Source: Bacteroidota bacterium (lineage in GTDB: Bacteria > Bacteroidota > Ignavibacteria > Kapaibacteriales > Kapaibacteriaceae). From it: a stretch of 64,000 nt of DNA. Positions 26,775-34,608 of this stretch are shown piece by piece (the stretch's first letter is position 1; every line of letters begins with the position of its first letter). Made by a program: the position numbers and the translations under genes. Location of the stretch: NCBI GenBank assembly GCA_018266735.1, contig JAFDZT010000004.1, positions 746,117-810,116 of the forward strand, written 5' to 3'. A model generated the notes under the pieces. That model was given only the letters and a program-made list of their open reading frames with translations, did not search any database and had not been told where the DNA came from.

Positions 26775-29700
26775 GGCTTGTCCTTTCTGCCGGCGATAAG
26801 AACGTAGAGCGAGGGCACCGTGTAGACACCGAACATGGTGGCAATGAGCATTCCCGCGAACACGGCCGTTCCAAGTGCATTGCGCGATGCAGCGCCGGCA
26901 CCTGTTGCGATCACCAGCGGCACCACGCCTAGAATGAAGGCGAACGATGTCATCAGGATCGGACGGAAGCGAAGTTTCGCGGCCATCAAGGCTGCATCGA
27001 CCGTTGACAATTTGTCTTCGTCCTGTTTGAGTTTCGCGAACTCCACGATCAGAATGGCATTCTTTGCCGCAAGACCGATGAGCATCACCAATCCGATCTG
27101 TGCATAGATGTTGTTCTCCAGTCCGCGCGCGAACTGTCCCACCATGGCACCGAAGACGGCAATGGGAACAGCGAGGATCACAGCGAACGGGATCGACCAC
27201 GATTCATAGAGAGCCGCCAACAACAAGAAGACCATGACGATGGCCATGCCGAAGATGAAGATGGTCTGACTGCCGGACTTCTTCTCTTGGAAGGCCGTAC
27301 CGGTCCACTCGAATCCATACCCCGGCGGCAGATCGGTCTTCGCCACTTCTTCCATAGCAGCGATGGCATCGCCGGAACTGTAGCCCGGTGCGGCCGCCCC
27401 TGCGATCTCTGCCGTACGATACAGGTTGTATCGGAATGTGTAGGACGGACCGTTCATGGGCACGGAATGCGTAACGGTGCTGAGTGGCACCATGTCGCCA
27501 TTCGCCGTGCGCACATGATACCGATCGATGTCCTCCGGCTTTGCACGCTTGTTGGCCTCTGCTTGAATATAGACCTTGAAGGTCTTGCCGAACATCGTGA
27601 TGTCGTTCACATAGTATCCACCCAAGAGCGACTGCAACGTCGTCATCACATCGCCAAGCGGAACGTTCAGCGTCTTCACCTTTTCGCGGTCGATCTCCAA
27701 CCCGATCTGTGGTACATCTGCACGATACGACGAGCTCAACCCGGCCAGCTCCTTTCGCTGTGATGCCTTTGCCATGAACTCCTTCGCCACACGCGCCAGC
27801 TCGGCAGGATCACCACCGGTCCGATCTTGCAATTCGAACTGGAATCCACCGGCATTGCCAAGTCCGATGATCGGCGGAAGATTGAATGGGATCACGGCGG
27901 CGCTGGGAACCGCACTGAGACTTGCTTTCAGACGCTTCAGGATCTCGAACACACTCTGGTCCTTGTTCGGTCGCTCGCTGAATGGCTTGAATGTTACGAT
28001 CAATGAACCGTTGTTCGAACCCGACACGCCAGAGACTAGGTTGTTGCCGATGAACGACACCACATCCTTCACGTTCTCATCCTTCCGCACGATCTCTTCC
28101 ACGCGTCGCACGGTCTCGCTTGTCCGACCGAGCGATGCCGCATTCGGCAACTGAATGAACACGAAGCAAGCGCCTTGGTCTTCCTCCGGGATGAATCCTG
28201 TTGGCACCGTATTGAACAGACCATACGTGGCAGCCATGATGGCCAACAACGTAAGCACGACGAGTAAGAGCTTGCGTGAGAGGAATCGCACGCCGTTCAC
28301 ATAGGTTGTGGTACCACGTTCGAACACGCGATTGAACCATGCGAAGAACTTCCCGATCGGCCCACCCATCGGCTCGTGTTTCTTGAGCATCAAGGCCGTA
28401 AGGGCAGGAGTAAGGGTAAGGGCAACGATGGCGGAAAGGGCAACGGAGCCGGCAAGGGTGAGAGCGAACTGCTGATACATCTGTCCGGCGATCCCACCCA
28501 TGAAGGCAACGGGAACAAAGACAGCGATGAGGATCAATGCAATGGCGATCACCGGTCCGCCTACCTCCTTCATGGCCTCGATGGATGCGGTCTTCGAATC
28601 CATACCGTGTTCCATCTTTTCCGACACGGCCTCTACCACCACAATGGCGTCGTCGACCACGATACCGATGGCCAGCACAAGACCGAAGAGCGTGAGCAGG
28701 TTGATGCTGAATCCGAGCATGACGAACATGCCGAAGGTTCCCACAAGTGAGACGGGTACGGCCAACATCGGAATGAGGGTGGCGCGCCAATTCTGCAAGA
28801 ACACGAACACCACGATGAGCACGAGGAGGATGGCCTCGAAGAGTGTCGACACCACTTCTTCAATGGATTTCTCCACGAAGATCGTTGTGTTGTAGGGCAT
28901 CGAGTATTCAACACCATCCGGCAATGCTTCGCCGATCTCCTTCATCTTTTCTTCGATCTGCTTCACCACGTCGAGTGCATTCGCACTCGGCAATTGATAG
29001 ACACCGATGTTCGCCGCCGCGCCGCCATTCAACCGTGACGACTGCGTGTAGTCTTGTGCCTCGAGGACCACACGACCGACGTCCTTCATCCGCACAAAGG
29101 AACCGTCGTTCAAGGCGCGTACAACGATGTTGGAGAACTCCGTGGTGTCTTGCAGGCGACCCTTGACGTTCACGCTGTACTGCAACTCGAGAGGATCGCT
29201 CGTCGGAGGCAGTCCGGTCTGTCCGGCAGGTGCTTGCTTGTTCTGTTCATTGATGGCGTTGATCACGTCGGTCGACGTGACGCCGAGGCGCGACATCTTG
29301 TCGGGATCCAACCAGATGCGCATCCCGTAGTCTCGGGCTCCAAAGATGCTCACGTCTCCAACACCGGGAATGCGCTTCAACGCGTCCACGATATTGATGG
29401 TGGCATAGTTGCTCAAGAACACATCGTCGTAGACAGGATTCTTTGAGTACAGCGAGAGGATGACGAGAATGGCCGAGGACTTCTTCTTGACCGTAACGCC
29501 AAATCGCTGTACGTCCTGCGGCAACTTGGCCTTCGCAATGTTCACGCGATTGTTCACGTCAACCAAGGCCATGTCTTGATCGCTGCCCACTTCGTACGTG
29601 ACCGTGCCGGTGAGTGTGCCGGTCGACGCATTGTTCGACGTCATGTAGATCATGCTCTCAGAGCCGTTCACCTCTTGCTCGATCGGTTGCGCAACATTCT

Positions 29701-29878
29701 CTTCCACCGTCTTCGCGTCGGCGCCAAGGTAGGTGGTGTTGATAGAGATCTGCGGCGGAACGATCTGCGGGTACTGCGCAATGGGCAACGTGAGAATGGC
29801 CACTCCGCCCACGAGCGTGATCAGGATGCTGATCACCATCGCTAGGATCGGACGCTCGATGAAGATCTTGGAGAACAT
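26771..29878 (-). CDS. RND efflux pump, inner-membrane transporter (HAE1/AcrB family)
   Basis: Proton-driven multidrug pump of 1035 residues, normal for the HAE1 family. The N-terminus MFSKIFIERPILAMVISILITLVGG is typical. The proton-relay Asp pair is in GLVLAIGIVVDDAIVVVEAV, and GFIPEEDQGACFVFIQLP and TGTAFQEKKSG match AcrB landmarks. It lies between its adaptor (2-base gap) and channel (4-base overlap), so all three pump parts are made together. No local regulator is present. Substrate unknown. Confidence 0.96.
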   Translation of the reverse strand: MFSKIFIERPILAMVISILITLVGGVAILTLPIAQYPQIVPPQISINTTYLGADAKTVEENVAQPIEQEVNGSESMIYMTSNNASTGTLTGTVTYEVGSDQDMALVDVNNRVNIAKAKLPQDVQRFGVTVKKKSSAILVILSLYSKNPVYDDVFLSNYATINIVDALKRIPGVGDVSIFGARDYGMRIWLDPDKMSRLGVTSTDVINAINEQNKQAPAGQTGLPPTSDPLELQYSVNVKGRLQDTTEFSNIVVRALNDGSFVRMKDVGRVVLEAQDYTQSSRLNGGAAANIGVYQLPSANALDVVKQIEEKMKEIGEALPDGVEYSMPYNTTIFVEKSIEEVVSTLFEAILLVLIVVFVFLQNWRATLIPMLAVPVSLVGTFGMFVMLGFSINLLTLFGLVLAIGIVVDDAIVVVEAVSEKMEHGMDSKTASIEAMKEVGGPVIAIALILIAVFVPVAFMGGIAGQMYQQFALTLAGSVALSAIVALTLTPALTALMLKKHEPMGGPIGKFFAWFNRVFERGTTTYVNGVRFLSRKLLLVVLTLLAIMAATYGLFNTVPTGFIPEEDQGACFVFIQLPNAASLGRTSETVRRVEEIVRKDENVKDVVSFIGNNLVSGVSGSNNGSLIVTFKPFSERPNKDQSVFEILKRLKASLSAVPSAAVIPFNLPPIIGLGNAGGFQFELQDRTGGDPAELARVAKEFMAKASQRKELAGLSSSYRADVPQIGLEIDREKVKTLNVPLGDVMTTLQSLLGGYYVNDITMFGKTFKVYIQAEANKRAKPEDIDRYHVRTANGDMVPLSTVTHSVPMNGPSYTFRYNLYRTAEIAGAAAPGYSSGDAIAAMEEVAKTDLPPGYGFEWTGTAFQEKKSGSQTIFIFGMAIVMVFLLLAALYESWSIPFAVILAVPIAVFGAMVGQFARGLENNIYAQIGLVMLIGLAAKNAILIVEFAKLKQDEDKLSTVDAALMAAKLRFRPILMTSFAFILGVVPLVIATGAGAASRNALGTAVFAGMLIATMFGVYTVPSLYVLIAGRKDKP

Positions 29879-29880
29879 GT

Positions 29881-31029
29881 TCAGTTCCCCTTTGGTTGTT
29901 CGGTAAGACTCTCCAGCGAGACCACCGTCTGCTTGACCTTTGCGCCGGGTCGTAGTTTGAGAAGACCTTCGACCACAACGTGGTCACCACTCGACAGGCC
30001 TTGTTCGATCACCCAGAGCGGCCCAACACGTGCGCCGGTGATCACCGGACGTTGCGCCACCGTTCCGTCCTTGTTCACAACGATCACGAATCGTTTGCCC
30101 TGCACTTCCGTGATGGCACGTTGCGGAACGGGCACGGCCATTGGATTCTTTCCAACTTGAATGCGGACGCGAGCATACTGTCCCGGACGGAGCAGATGCT
30201 GCTCATTGGGGAACTGACAGCGAATGCCAAGCGTACCGGTTTTGAGATCGATGGCCCGATCGATCAAATTGATGAAGCCGAGCTTCGGATAGAGGGTTCC
30301 GTCCACCAAGCTCAAGGCAATGGTCGTGTCGAAGGATGATGGTTCACTGCGCATCCCGGCTTCGCTTCGCTTGCGCATTGCATCGAGATACTCACGTTCG
30401 CTGATACGGAAGTTCACCCAGATGGGGTCGATGCTCGACACCGTGGTGAGCAGCGTCGATCCCTTGGCAATGAAACTTCCCACTTTCATGAGCGACCGGT
30501 CTGCCCGTCCCGAGATCGGAGAAGAGACCGTGCAATACCCGAGGTCGATCTCTGCCTGGCGCACCTGCGCACGAGCCGCCTCCACGGAGGCCTCTGCTTC
30601 TGAGGCCTTTGCAACAACGGCATCGAGTTCGGCCTTCGAAACGGCGTCCTGTGCAGCCAGCGGCCGGATACGCGCAAGGTCTTGCTTCGCACGCAGGGCA
30701 TGGGCTTCGGCTTTGGAGAGATCGGCCTTTGCTTGCGTGACAGCAACGAGGAACGGACGCTGATCGATGGTGAACAGCACTTGGCCCTGGTTGACGAGTC
30801 CTGCCTCTGTATATGACACGCGCTCGAGGAAGCCCTCCACCTTTGAACGGACCTCTACGGTCTGCGGTGCTTCCGTTTCGCCAACGTACTCCACATAGGC
30901 GGGCATTTCGCGCGGTTCTGCGACGATCACCGTAACCGGCACCGGACCTGATGCCGCCTCTTCCTTCTTCGAACAGGCAAGGAGGAACGAGGAAAGCCAT
31001 ACGAGGATGGCTACACGTAGAACGACCAT
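29881..31029 (-). CDS. RND efflux periplasmic adaptor (membrane fusion lipoprotein)
   Basis: AcrA-like adaptor, 382 residues from the ATG at 31029. The lipoprotein signal ends in LLACS. Visible parts: beta-barrel/lipoyl start (VEYVGETEAPQTVEVRSKVEGFLERV), an alpha hairpin (LSKAEAHALRAKQDL ... VAKASEAEASVEAARAQVRQAEI), and the second lipoyl half (DLGYCTVSSPISGRADRSL). First gene of the efflux operon, 73 bases after the gpx stop. That spacer has TAACTTCG (31070-31063, minus), a one-mismatch TAnnTTTG element with TTG 16 bases further upstream, so it probably has its own promoter. Confidence 0.95.
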   Translation of the reverse strand: MVVLRVAILVWLSSFLLACSKKEEAASGPVPVTVIVAEPREMPAYVEYVGETEAPQTVEVRSKVEGFLERVSYTEAGLVNQGQVLFTIDQRPFLVAVTQAKADLSKAEAHALRAKQDLARIRPLAAQDAVSKAELDAVVAKASEAEASVEAARAQVRQAEIDLGYCTVSSPISGRADRSLMKVGSFIAKGSTLLTTVSSIDPIWVNFRISEREYLDAMRKRSEAGMRSEPSSFDTTIALSLVDGTLYPKLGFINLIDRAIDLKTGTLGIRCQFPNEQHLLRPGQYARVRIQVGKNPMAVPVPQRAITEVQGKRFVIVVNKDGTVAQRPVITGARVGPLWVIEQGLSSGDHVVVEGLLKLRPGAKVKQTVVSLESLTEQPKGN

Positions 31030-31102
31030 GACCACAGTCCCCGGTGAATTGGTGAATCGGCACGAAGTTAGTGAACCTGTGCCAACCAAGGACTGATGAT
31101 GG

Positions 31103-31651
31103 TCATTTCAAAGCGGCTTCGATATCAGCTCGGAGTTCCTCGCTCGATGGCTCCACGGTGCTCTTGTACCGCTTGATGATCTGTCCATCCTTGCCGATCA
31201 AGAACTTCTCGAAATTCCAGCCGATCTCGCCGGCGAGTGCGCTGTTGCCCAAGCCGCTGGTGAGCATCCCATACAATGGTGCCTTCCCCTCTCCTTTCAC
31301 AGTGATCTTCGAGAACATGGGGAAGGTCACGTCATACTTCGTCTGACAGAATTGGGCGATCTCTACATCCGTTCCCGGCTCTTGGGCACCGAAGTCGTTG
31401 GCAGGGAATCCGAGCACGACGAATCCACGGTCCTTGTATGAACGATAGAGCGATTCGAGTCCGCTATACTGTTTTGTGTATCCGCAGAACGAGGCAACGT
31501 TCACGATCAGGGTAACGTGCCCTTTGTACTTGGCAAGGTCCACCGGTTTGCCATTGATGTCATTCATTGTTCCGGTGTAGATCGAGGGAGGTGCAGATGT
31601 TTCCATGAAGATGGTACCGATCAAGATGAGTGTAGTGAAAAATGTGGTCAT
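31103..31651 (-). CDS. Glutathione peroxidase family protein (cysteine type)
   Basis: Thiol peroxidase of the GPx family, 182 residues. The catalytic set is complete: Cys56 in NVASFCGYTKQY, Gln90 in GFPANDFGAQEPG, and Trp145-Asn146 in GWNFEKFLIGKDG. Cys replaces the Sec of animal GPx, as is usual in bacteria; bacterial members often use thioredoxin. The first ~20 residues (MTTFFTTLILIGTIFMETSAP) are hydrophobic, so the protein may be exported or membrane-tethered. The ATG overlaps the methyltransferase stop (ATGA), making this the last gene of the tatD-tcdA operon. Confidence 0.93.
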   Translation of the reverse strand: MTTFFTTLILIGTIFMETSAPPSIYTGTMNDINGKPVDLAKYKGHVTLIVNVASFCGYTKQYSGLESLYRSYKDRGFVVLGFPANDFGAQEPGTDVEIAQFCQTKYDVTFPMFSKITVKGEGKAPLYGMLTSGLGNSALAGEIGWNFEKFLIGKDGQIIKRYKSTVEPSSEELRADIEAALK

Positions 31652-32199
31652 GTTCGTTGAACTCCGGCAATGGTGAGGACGATCGGCGCGGTGACATCGT
31701 GATTGAGAAAGACCGTTTCCGTTGCCGTATGCGTGCCGCTCGGAAGTGCAGACAACATCGTTCGGAGTGCTGCGAGTTCCCGCCGCCCTTCGTCGTGCTG
31801 GTAGCCGACAAGGATGATGATGCCATCGGGCGCGATAAGGGTGAGCGCTTGCTCGACGGCTTCAACGGTTGTATCAACATGCGTCGTGAGGGCTTTGTCA
31901 CCGCCGGGCAGATACCCGAGGTTGAACACCACAGCACGCACCTGACGGTGATGAAGGGCAGCGACGTGACGTGCCATGTTCTCGTGCCCAACGAGCAACA
32001 CGTCTGTCATGTCCACATCCGCACGCATCGGCAATTGCACGTCAAAGGCATAGACGATGCCATTGGGTCCGACGAGTGACCGTAAGAGTCTTGTATCTCC
32101 GCCATTGCCATGCGTTGCATCGATCACCACATCGCCCGGGCGAACGTGTGCTCGAAGGAGCATGTGGACGTAGCCTACCGGTGTTGAATAGAGCGTCAT
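31648..32199 (-). CDS. mnmM: Class I SAM methyltransferase, MnmM (YtqB) family
   Basis: A 183-residue methyltransferase. The SAM site DATHGNGGDT (residues 27-36) is the signature of the YtqB/'rRNA methylase' family, and FNLGYLPGGDKALTT is the equivalent of the NPPY-region motif of that family. B. subtilis YtqB is established as MnmM, which methylates nm5s2U34 of tRNA to mnm5s2U. Here it overlaps by ATGA both the DAO-family oxidase upstream and gpx downstream. Assignment to MnmM rests on family membership; activity is inferred. Confidence 0.8.
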   Translation of the reverse strand: MTLYSTPVGYVHMLLRAHVRPGDVVIDATHGNGGDTRLLRSLVGPNGIVYAFDVQLPMRADVDMTDVLLVGHENMARHVAALHHRQVRAVVFNLGYLPGGDKALTTHVDTTVEAVEQALTLIAPDGIIILVGYQHDEGRRELAALRTMLSALPSGTHTATETVFLNHDVTAPIVLTIAGVQRT

Positions 32200-33206
32200 G
32201 AGGTCCACCATTGTTGAATGTCGACATCTTCATCGATGGGAGCACCATCGAGCAGATGCCGCACGAGTTGATGCGCATAGAACGGTCCCACAAGACCGCC
32301 TTTCGTTCCAAGTCCGTTGAAGACAGCGTGATCTGGATGCTCCGGATGCACTCCAACGAATGGCCGCTTACTCCGCGCGGCCGGGCGCACGGCGGCGCGA
32401 TGGTCAAGCACTTCCACGGCGTCGTGCACCACCTTGCCGCACTGATACAACAACGCTTCTCGTGCAGATGCTGTGGGCAGTTCTGTGAGGTCATCCCAGT
32501 CATACGTCGACCCGATCCTGAACGTCCCCTCAGGCATGGGAACGATGGCACACTCCCCGACGACGATCTGCTGTGCATCCAACGTCGAGATCCGCACGTC
32601 AAGAACCTCGCCCTTCACCGGTTCCATTGGGATCCAGTTCCAGAGCGGATGCTGCGCCATTGTCCACCCTTCGCACCAGATCACGGTCGCATGCGCGGCA
32701 CCACCGCTGTAGCGGTGCGCATGCACGGCGCCATGTGCATGCAATCGCGCACGCACGCCGTCGATCACTGCGCCGAAGTCGACAATGGCGGCATCGTGCA
32801 CAAGGATGCCGCCATGCGGAACATCGATGCCATGATAGGTGCCGTCCGGAACATCATCCACCCGCAGCCACGACACATCCTTGCCACCTTGCATTCCCTT
32901 CCACTGTTCGCGTAGCTCCGGTGTTGCGAAGATGCGAAGGATGGGAGGTGTGCGAAGGATGGGAACACCGAGCTCGTCTTCCATGCGACGAAAGGTGTGG
33001 AGGGCGGCAGGGAGAAGGCGTTCGGCATTCCACGAGAGCTGGAGTTTGCGTTTGCCGATCAAGGGATTGATCACGCCGGCGGCGATGCGCGACGACGTGG
33101 TCGAGGCATATGGATCGTAGACCGTGGGGATGATGCCGCGTTGCAGGAACTCCCATGCAAGCAGTGAACCGGCAAGGCCTTGTCCAACGATGATCGGCGA
33201 CATCAT
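32196..33206 (-). CDS. DAO-family FAD oxidoreductase, candidate tRNA cmnm5U oxidase (MnmL / MnmC(o)-like)
   Basis: A 336-residue FAD protein. The dinucleotide fold is at the start (VGQGLAGSLLAWEFLQRG, residues 7-24), and TSSRIAAGVINPLIGKRKLQ and FNGLGTKGGLVGPFYAHQLV match DAO-fold substrate and FAD regions. The DAO domain of E. coli MnmC removes the carboxymethyl group of cmnm5s2U34, giving nm5s2U; in B. subtilis the separate protein MnmL does this before MnmM acts. Fusion-like coupling (ATGA overlaps) to an MnmM homologue and to TcdA supports the same role. An amino-acid (glycine-type) oxidase remains the alternative. ATG at 33206 is set by overlap with tcdA. Confidence 0.62.
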   Translation of the reverse strand: MMSPIIVGQGLAGSLLAWEFLQRGIIPTVYDPYASTTSSRIAAGVINPLIGKRKLQLSWNAERLLPAALHTFRRMEDELGVPILRTPPILRIFATPELREQWKGMQGGKDVSWLRVDDVPDGTYHGIDVPHGGILVHDAAIVDFGAVIDGVRARLHAHGAVHAHRYSGGAAHATVIWCEGWTMAQHPLWNWIPMEPVKGEVLDVRISTLDAQQIVVGECAIVPMPEGTFRIGSTYDWDDLTELPTASAREALLYQCGKVVHDAVEVLDHRAAVRPAARSKRPFVGVHPEHPDHAVFNGLGTKGGLVGPFYAHQLVRHLLDGAPIDEDVDIQQWWTS

Positions 33207-33934
33207 GGTCGCGGCGTCGTGATGAGATCGCGCACCACAACGCTTGCACACACTCCACCGAAGGCGGCAGGGAGATAGGAGATGGTGCCAAAGGCACTCT
33301 TCTTGAAGTTCGTCCCGTCTGTGAACATGAGCGAATCAGTGAGCGCACCTTCGGGTGAGAAGACGGCCTTGATCCCGGTGCGAATGCCTTTGCGTTGCAA
33401 ACGTTTTCGAACGTAGCGGGCAAGGCGACAGTTGTGTGTTTCCGAAATGTCGGACACGCTGATCTGTGTTGGATCCAACCGTCCACCGGCTCCCATGCTG
33501 CTCACGATGCGCTGTCCGCGCTCATGGGCATTCACCAGCAGATAGATCTTCGGTGTGATCGAGTCGATGGCATCGACGATGTAGTCGTACTTGGTAAGGA
33601 GCAGTCGCTCGACACGAGCGGGCGTCATGAATTCCTTGAGCGCGATGAGTTGCAGATCGGGATTGATCTGCTGAAGGCGCTCACGCATCACGTCGGCCTT
33701 GTACTGTCCGTGTGTCGACACCAGCGCAGGGAGTTGTCGGTTCCGATTACTTGGATCGATCACATCGCCATCGGCAATGGTCATGCGACCAACGCCGGCA
33801 CGACAGATGAACTCTGCAGCATACGAGCCAACGCCGCCAAGTCCGACCACCAACACATGCGATCTTTGGAGTCTATCTGCAGCTTCGTCACCGATAAGAA
33901 GTCGTGTTCGTGAGGTCCACGACGAATCCGTCAT
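33203..33934 (-). CDS. tcdA: tRNA threonylcarbamoyladenosine dehydratase TcdA
   Basis: E1-like (ThiF/MoeB fold) enzyme that cyclises t6A37 to ct6A in ANN-decoding tRNAs. It has 243 residues. ATP-binding GLGGVGSYAAEFICRAG (31-47) and ADGDVIDPSNRNRQ are typical, as are VDAIDSITPKIYL and SMGAGGRLDPTQISVSDIS of the TcdA/CsdL branch; no ubiquitin-like partner gene is present. The ATG at 33934 overlaps the tatD stop and its own stop overlaps the oxidase gene. Confidence 0.93.
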   Translation of the reverse strand: MTDSSWTSRTRLLIGDEAADRLQRSHVLVVGLGGVGSYAAEFICRAGVGRMTIADGDVIDPSNRNRQLPALVSTHGQYKADVMRERLQQINPDLQLIALKEFMTPARVERLLLTKYDYIVDAIDSITPKIYLLVNAHERGQRIVSSMGAGGRLDPTQISVSDISETHNCRLARYVRKRLQRKGIRTGIKAVFSPEGALTDSLMFTDGTNFKKSAFGTISYLPAAFGGVCASVVVRDLITTPRP

Positions 33935-34539
33935 GGGTTGAAGACGGTGTCGAAATTCTTCTGCTGGATTGAGCATAGTTCATCGATCGAGATGTTGTGC
34001 AAGGCCGCTGCGGCGCCGTACACGTCTTCGATGCTGATCGTGGCATCGGTATCGGTTTCTAAAAAGAAGCTGTCGAGCGGGGTGCGCGCACAGGCCTCAC
34101 GCGCCGGACTCCCTTCGTGCAAGAGCGCGGCGCCGTAGGAGACAAGACAGCCGGCTGCGAGCACACGCTCGATGGTCACGCCGCCCTTGTTGAATCCGTG
34201 AATGATCCAGGGCTGTGTTGCCATCAGCGTCTTGCGGATCCGGATCACATCTTCGTGTGCGCGCACGCAATGCACGATCACAGGTTTGCACACGAGTTCA
34301 CTGATGGCGATCTGATCTTCGAACACCCGCTCCTGCAAATGCCATGGAGCGTCGCAGGCGCGGTCGAGTCCACACTCGCCTATGGCAAGAACATCGGCAT
34401 CCGGAGCATGTTCCCGAACTTCGTCGAGAGCGTCGTCCATAGTATCGTCGATCATCCACGGATGAACGCCTACGGAGTAGCCCGGACCGACGGCGGTACG
34501 ATCGTCATCCAGATGTTTGTGCACATCGATGAAACGCAT
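33931..34539 (-). CDS. tatD: TatD family metal-dependent hydrolase
   Basis: A 202-residue member of the TatD DNase/RNase family, slightly shorter than usual (~260). Metal ligands are in order: HKH at residues 7-9, Glu in AIGECGLDRA, His in PVIVHCVRAHED, His in WIIHGFNKGG, and Asp in FLETDTDA. TatD enzymes trim 3' ends of DNA and RNA. ATG at 34539 follows the TTGCAT triplets; no good ribosome site is seen and CATCTTTG lies just before it, so the mRNA may have almost no leader. First gene of the tRNA-modification operon, 13 bases after a terminator. Confidence 0.87.
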   Translation of the reverse strand: MRFIDVHKHLDDDRTAVGPGYSVGVHPWMIDDTMDDALDEVREHAPDADVLAIGECGLDRACDAPWHLQERVFEDQIAISELVCKPVIVHCVRAHEDVIRIRKTLMATQPWIIHGFNKGGVTIERVLAAGCLVSYGAALLHEGSPAREACARTPLDSFFLETDTDATISIEDVYGAAAALHNISIDELCSIQQKNFDTVFNP

Positions 34540-34551
34540 ATGCAAAGATGC

Positions 34552-34585
34552 AAAAACGCCCGCATCACAGGATGATGCGGGCGTT
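34552..34585 (-). terminator. Rho-independent terminator of the secreted-protein gene
   Basis: A perfect 13-bp stem (34573-34585 with 34555-34567, 5-base loop) is followed on the minus strand by TTTTT (34556-34552). It lies 24 bases after the stop of the T9SS gene ending at 34609 and only 13 bases before the tatD start. Confidence 0.88.
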
Positions 34586-34608
34586 GAGAAACATCGTCGA
34601 GTGGTTGT

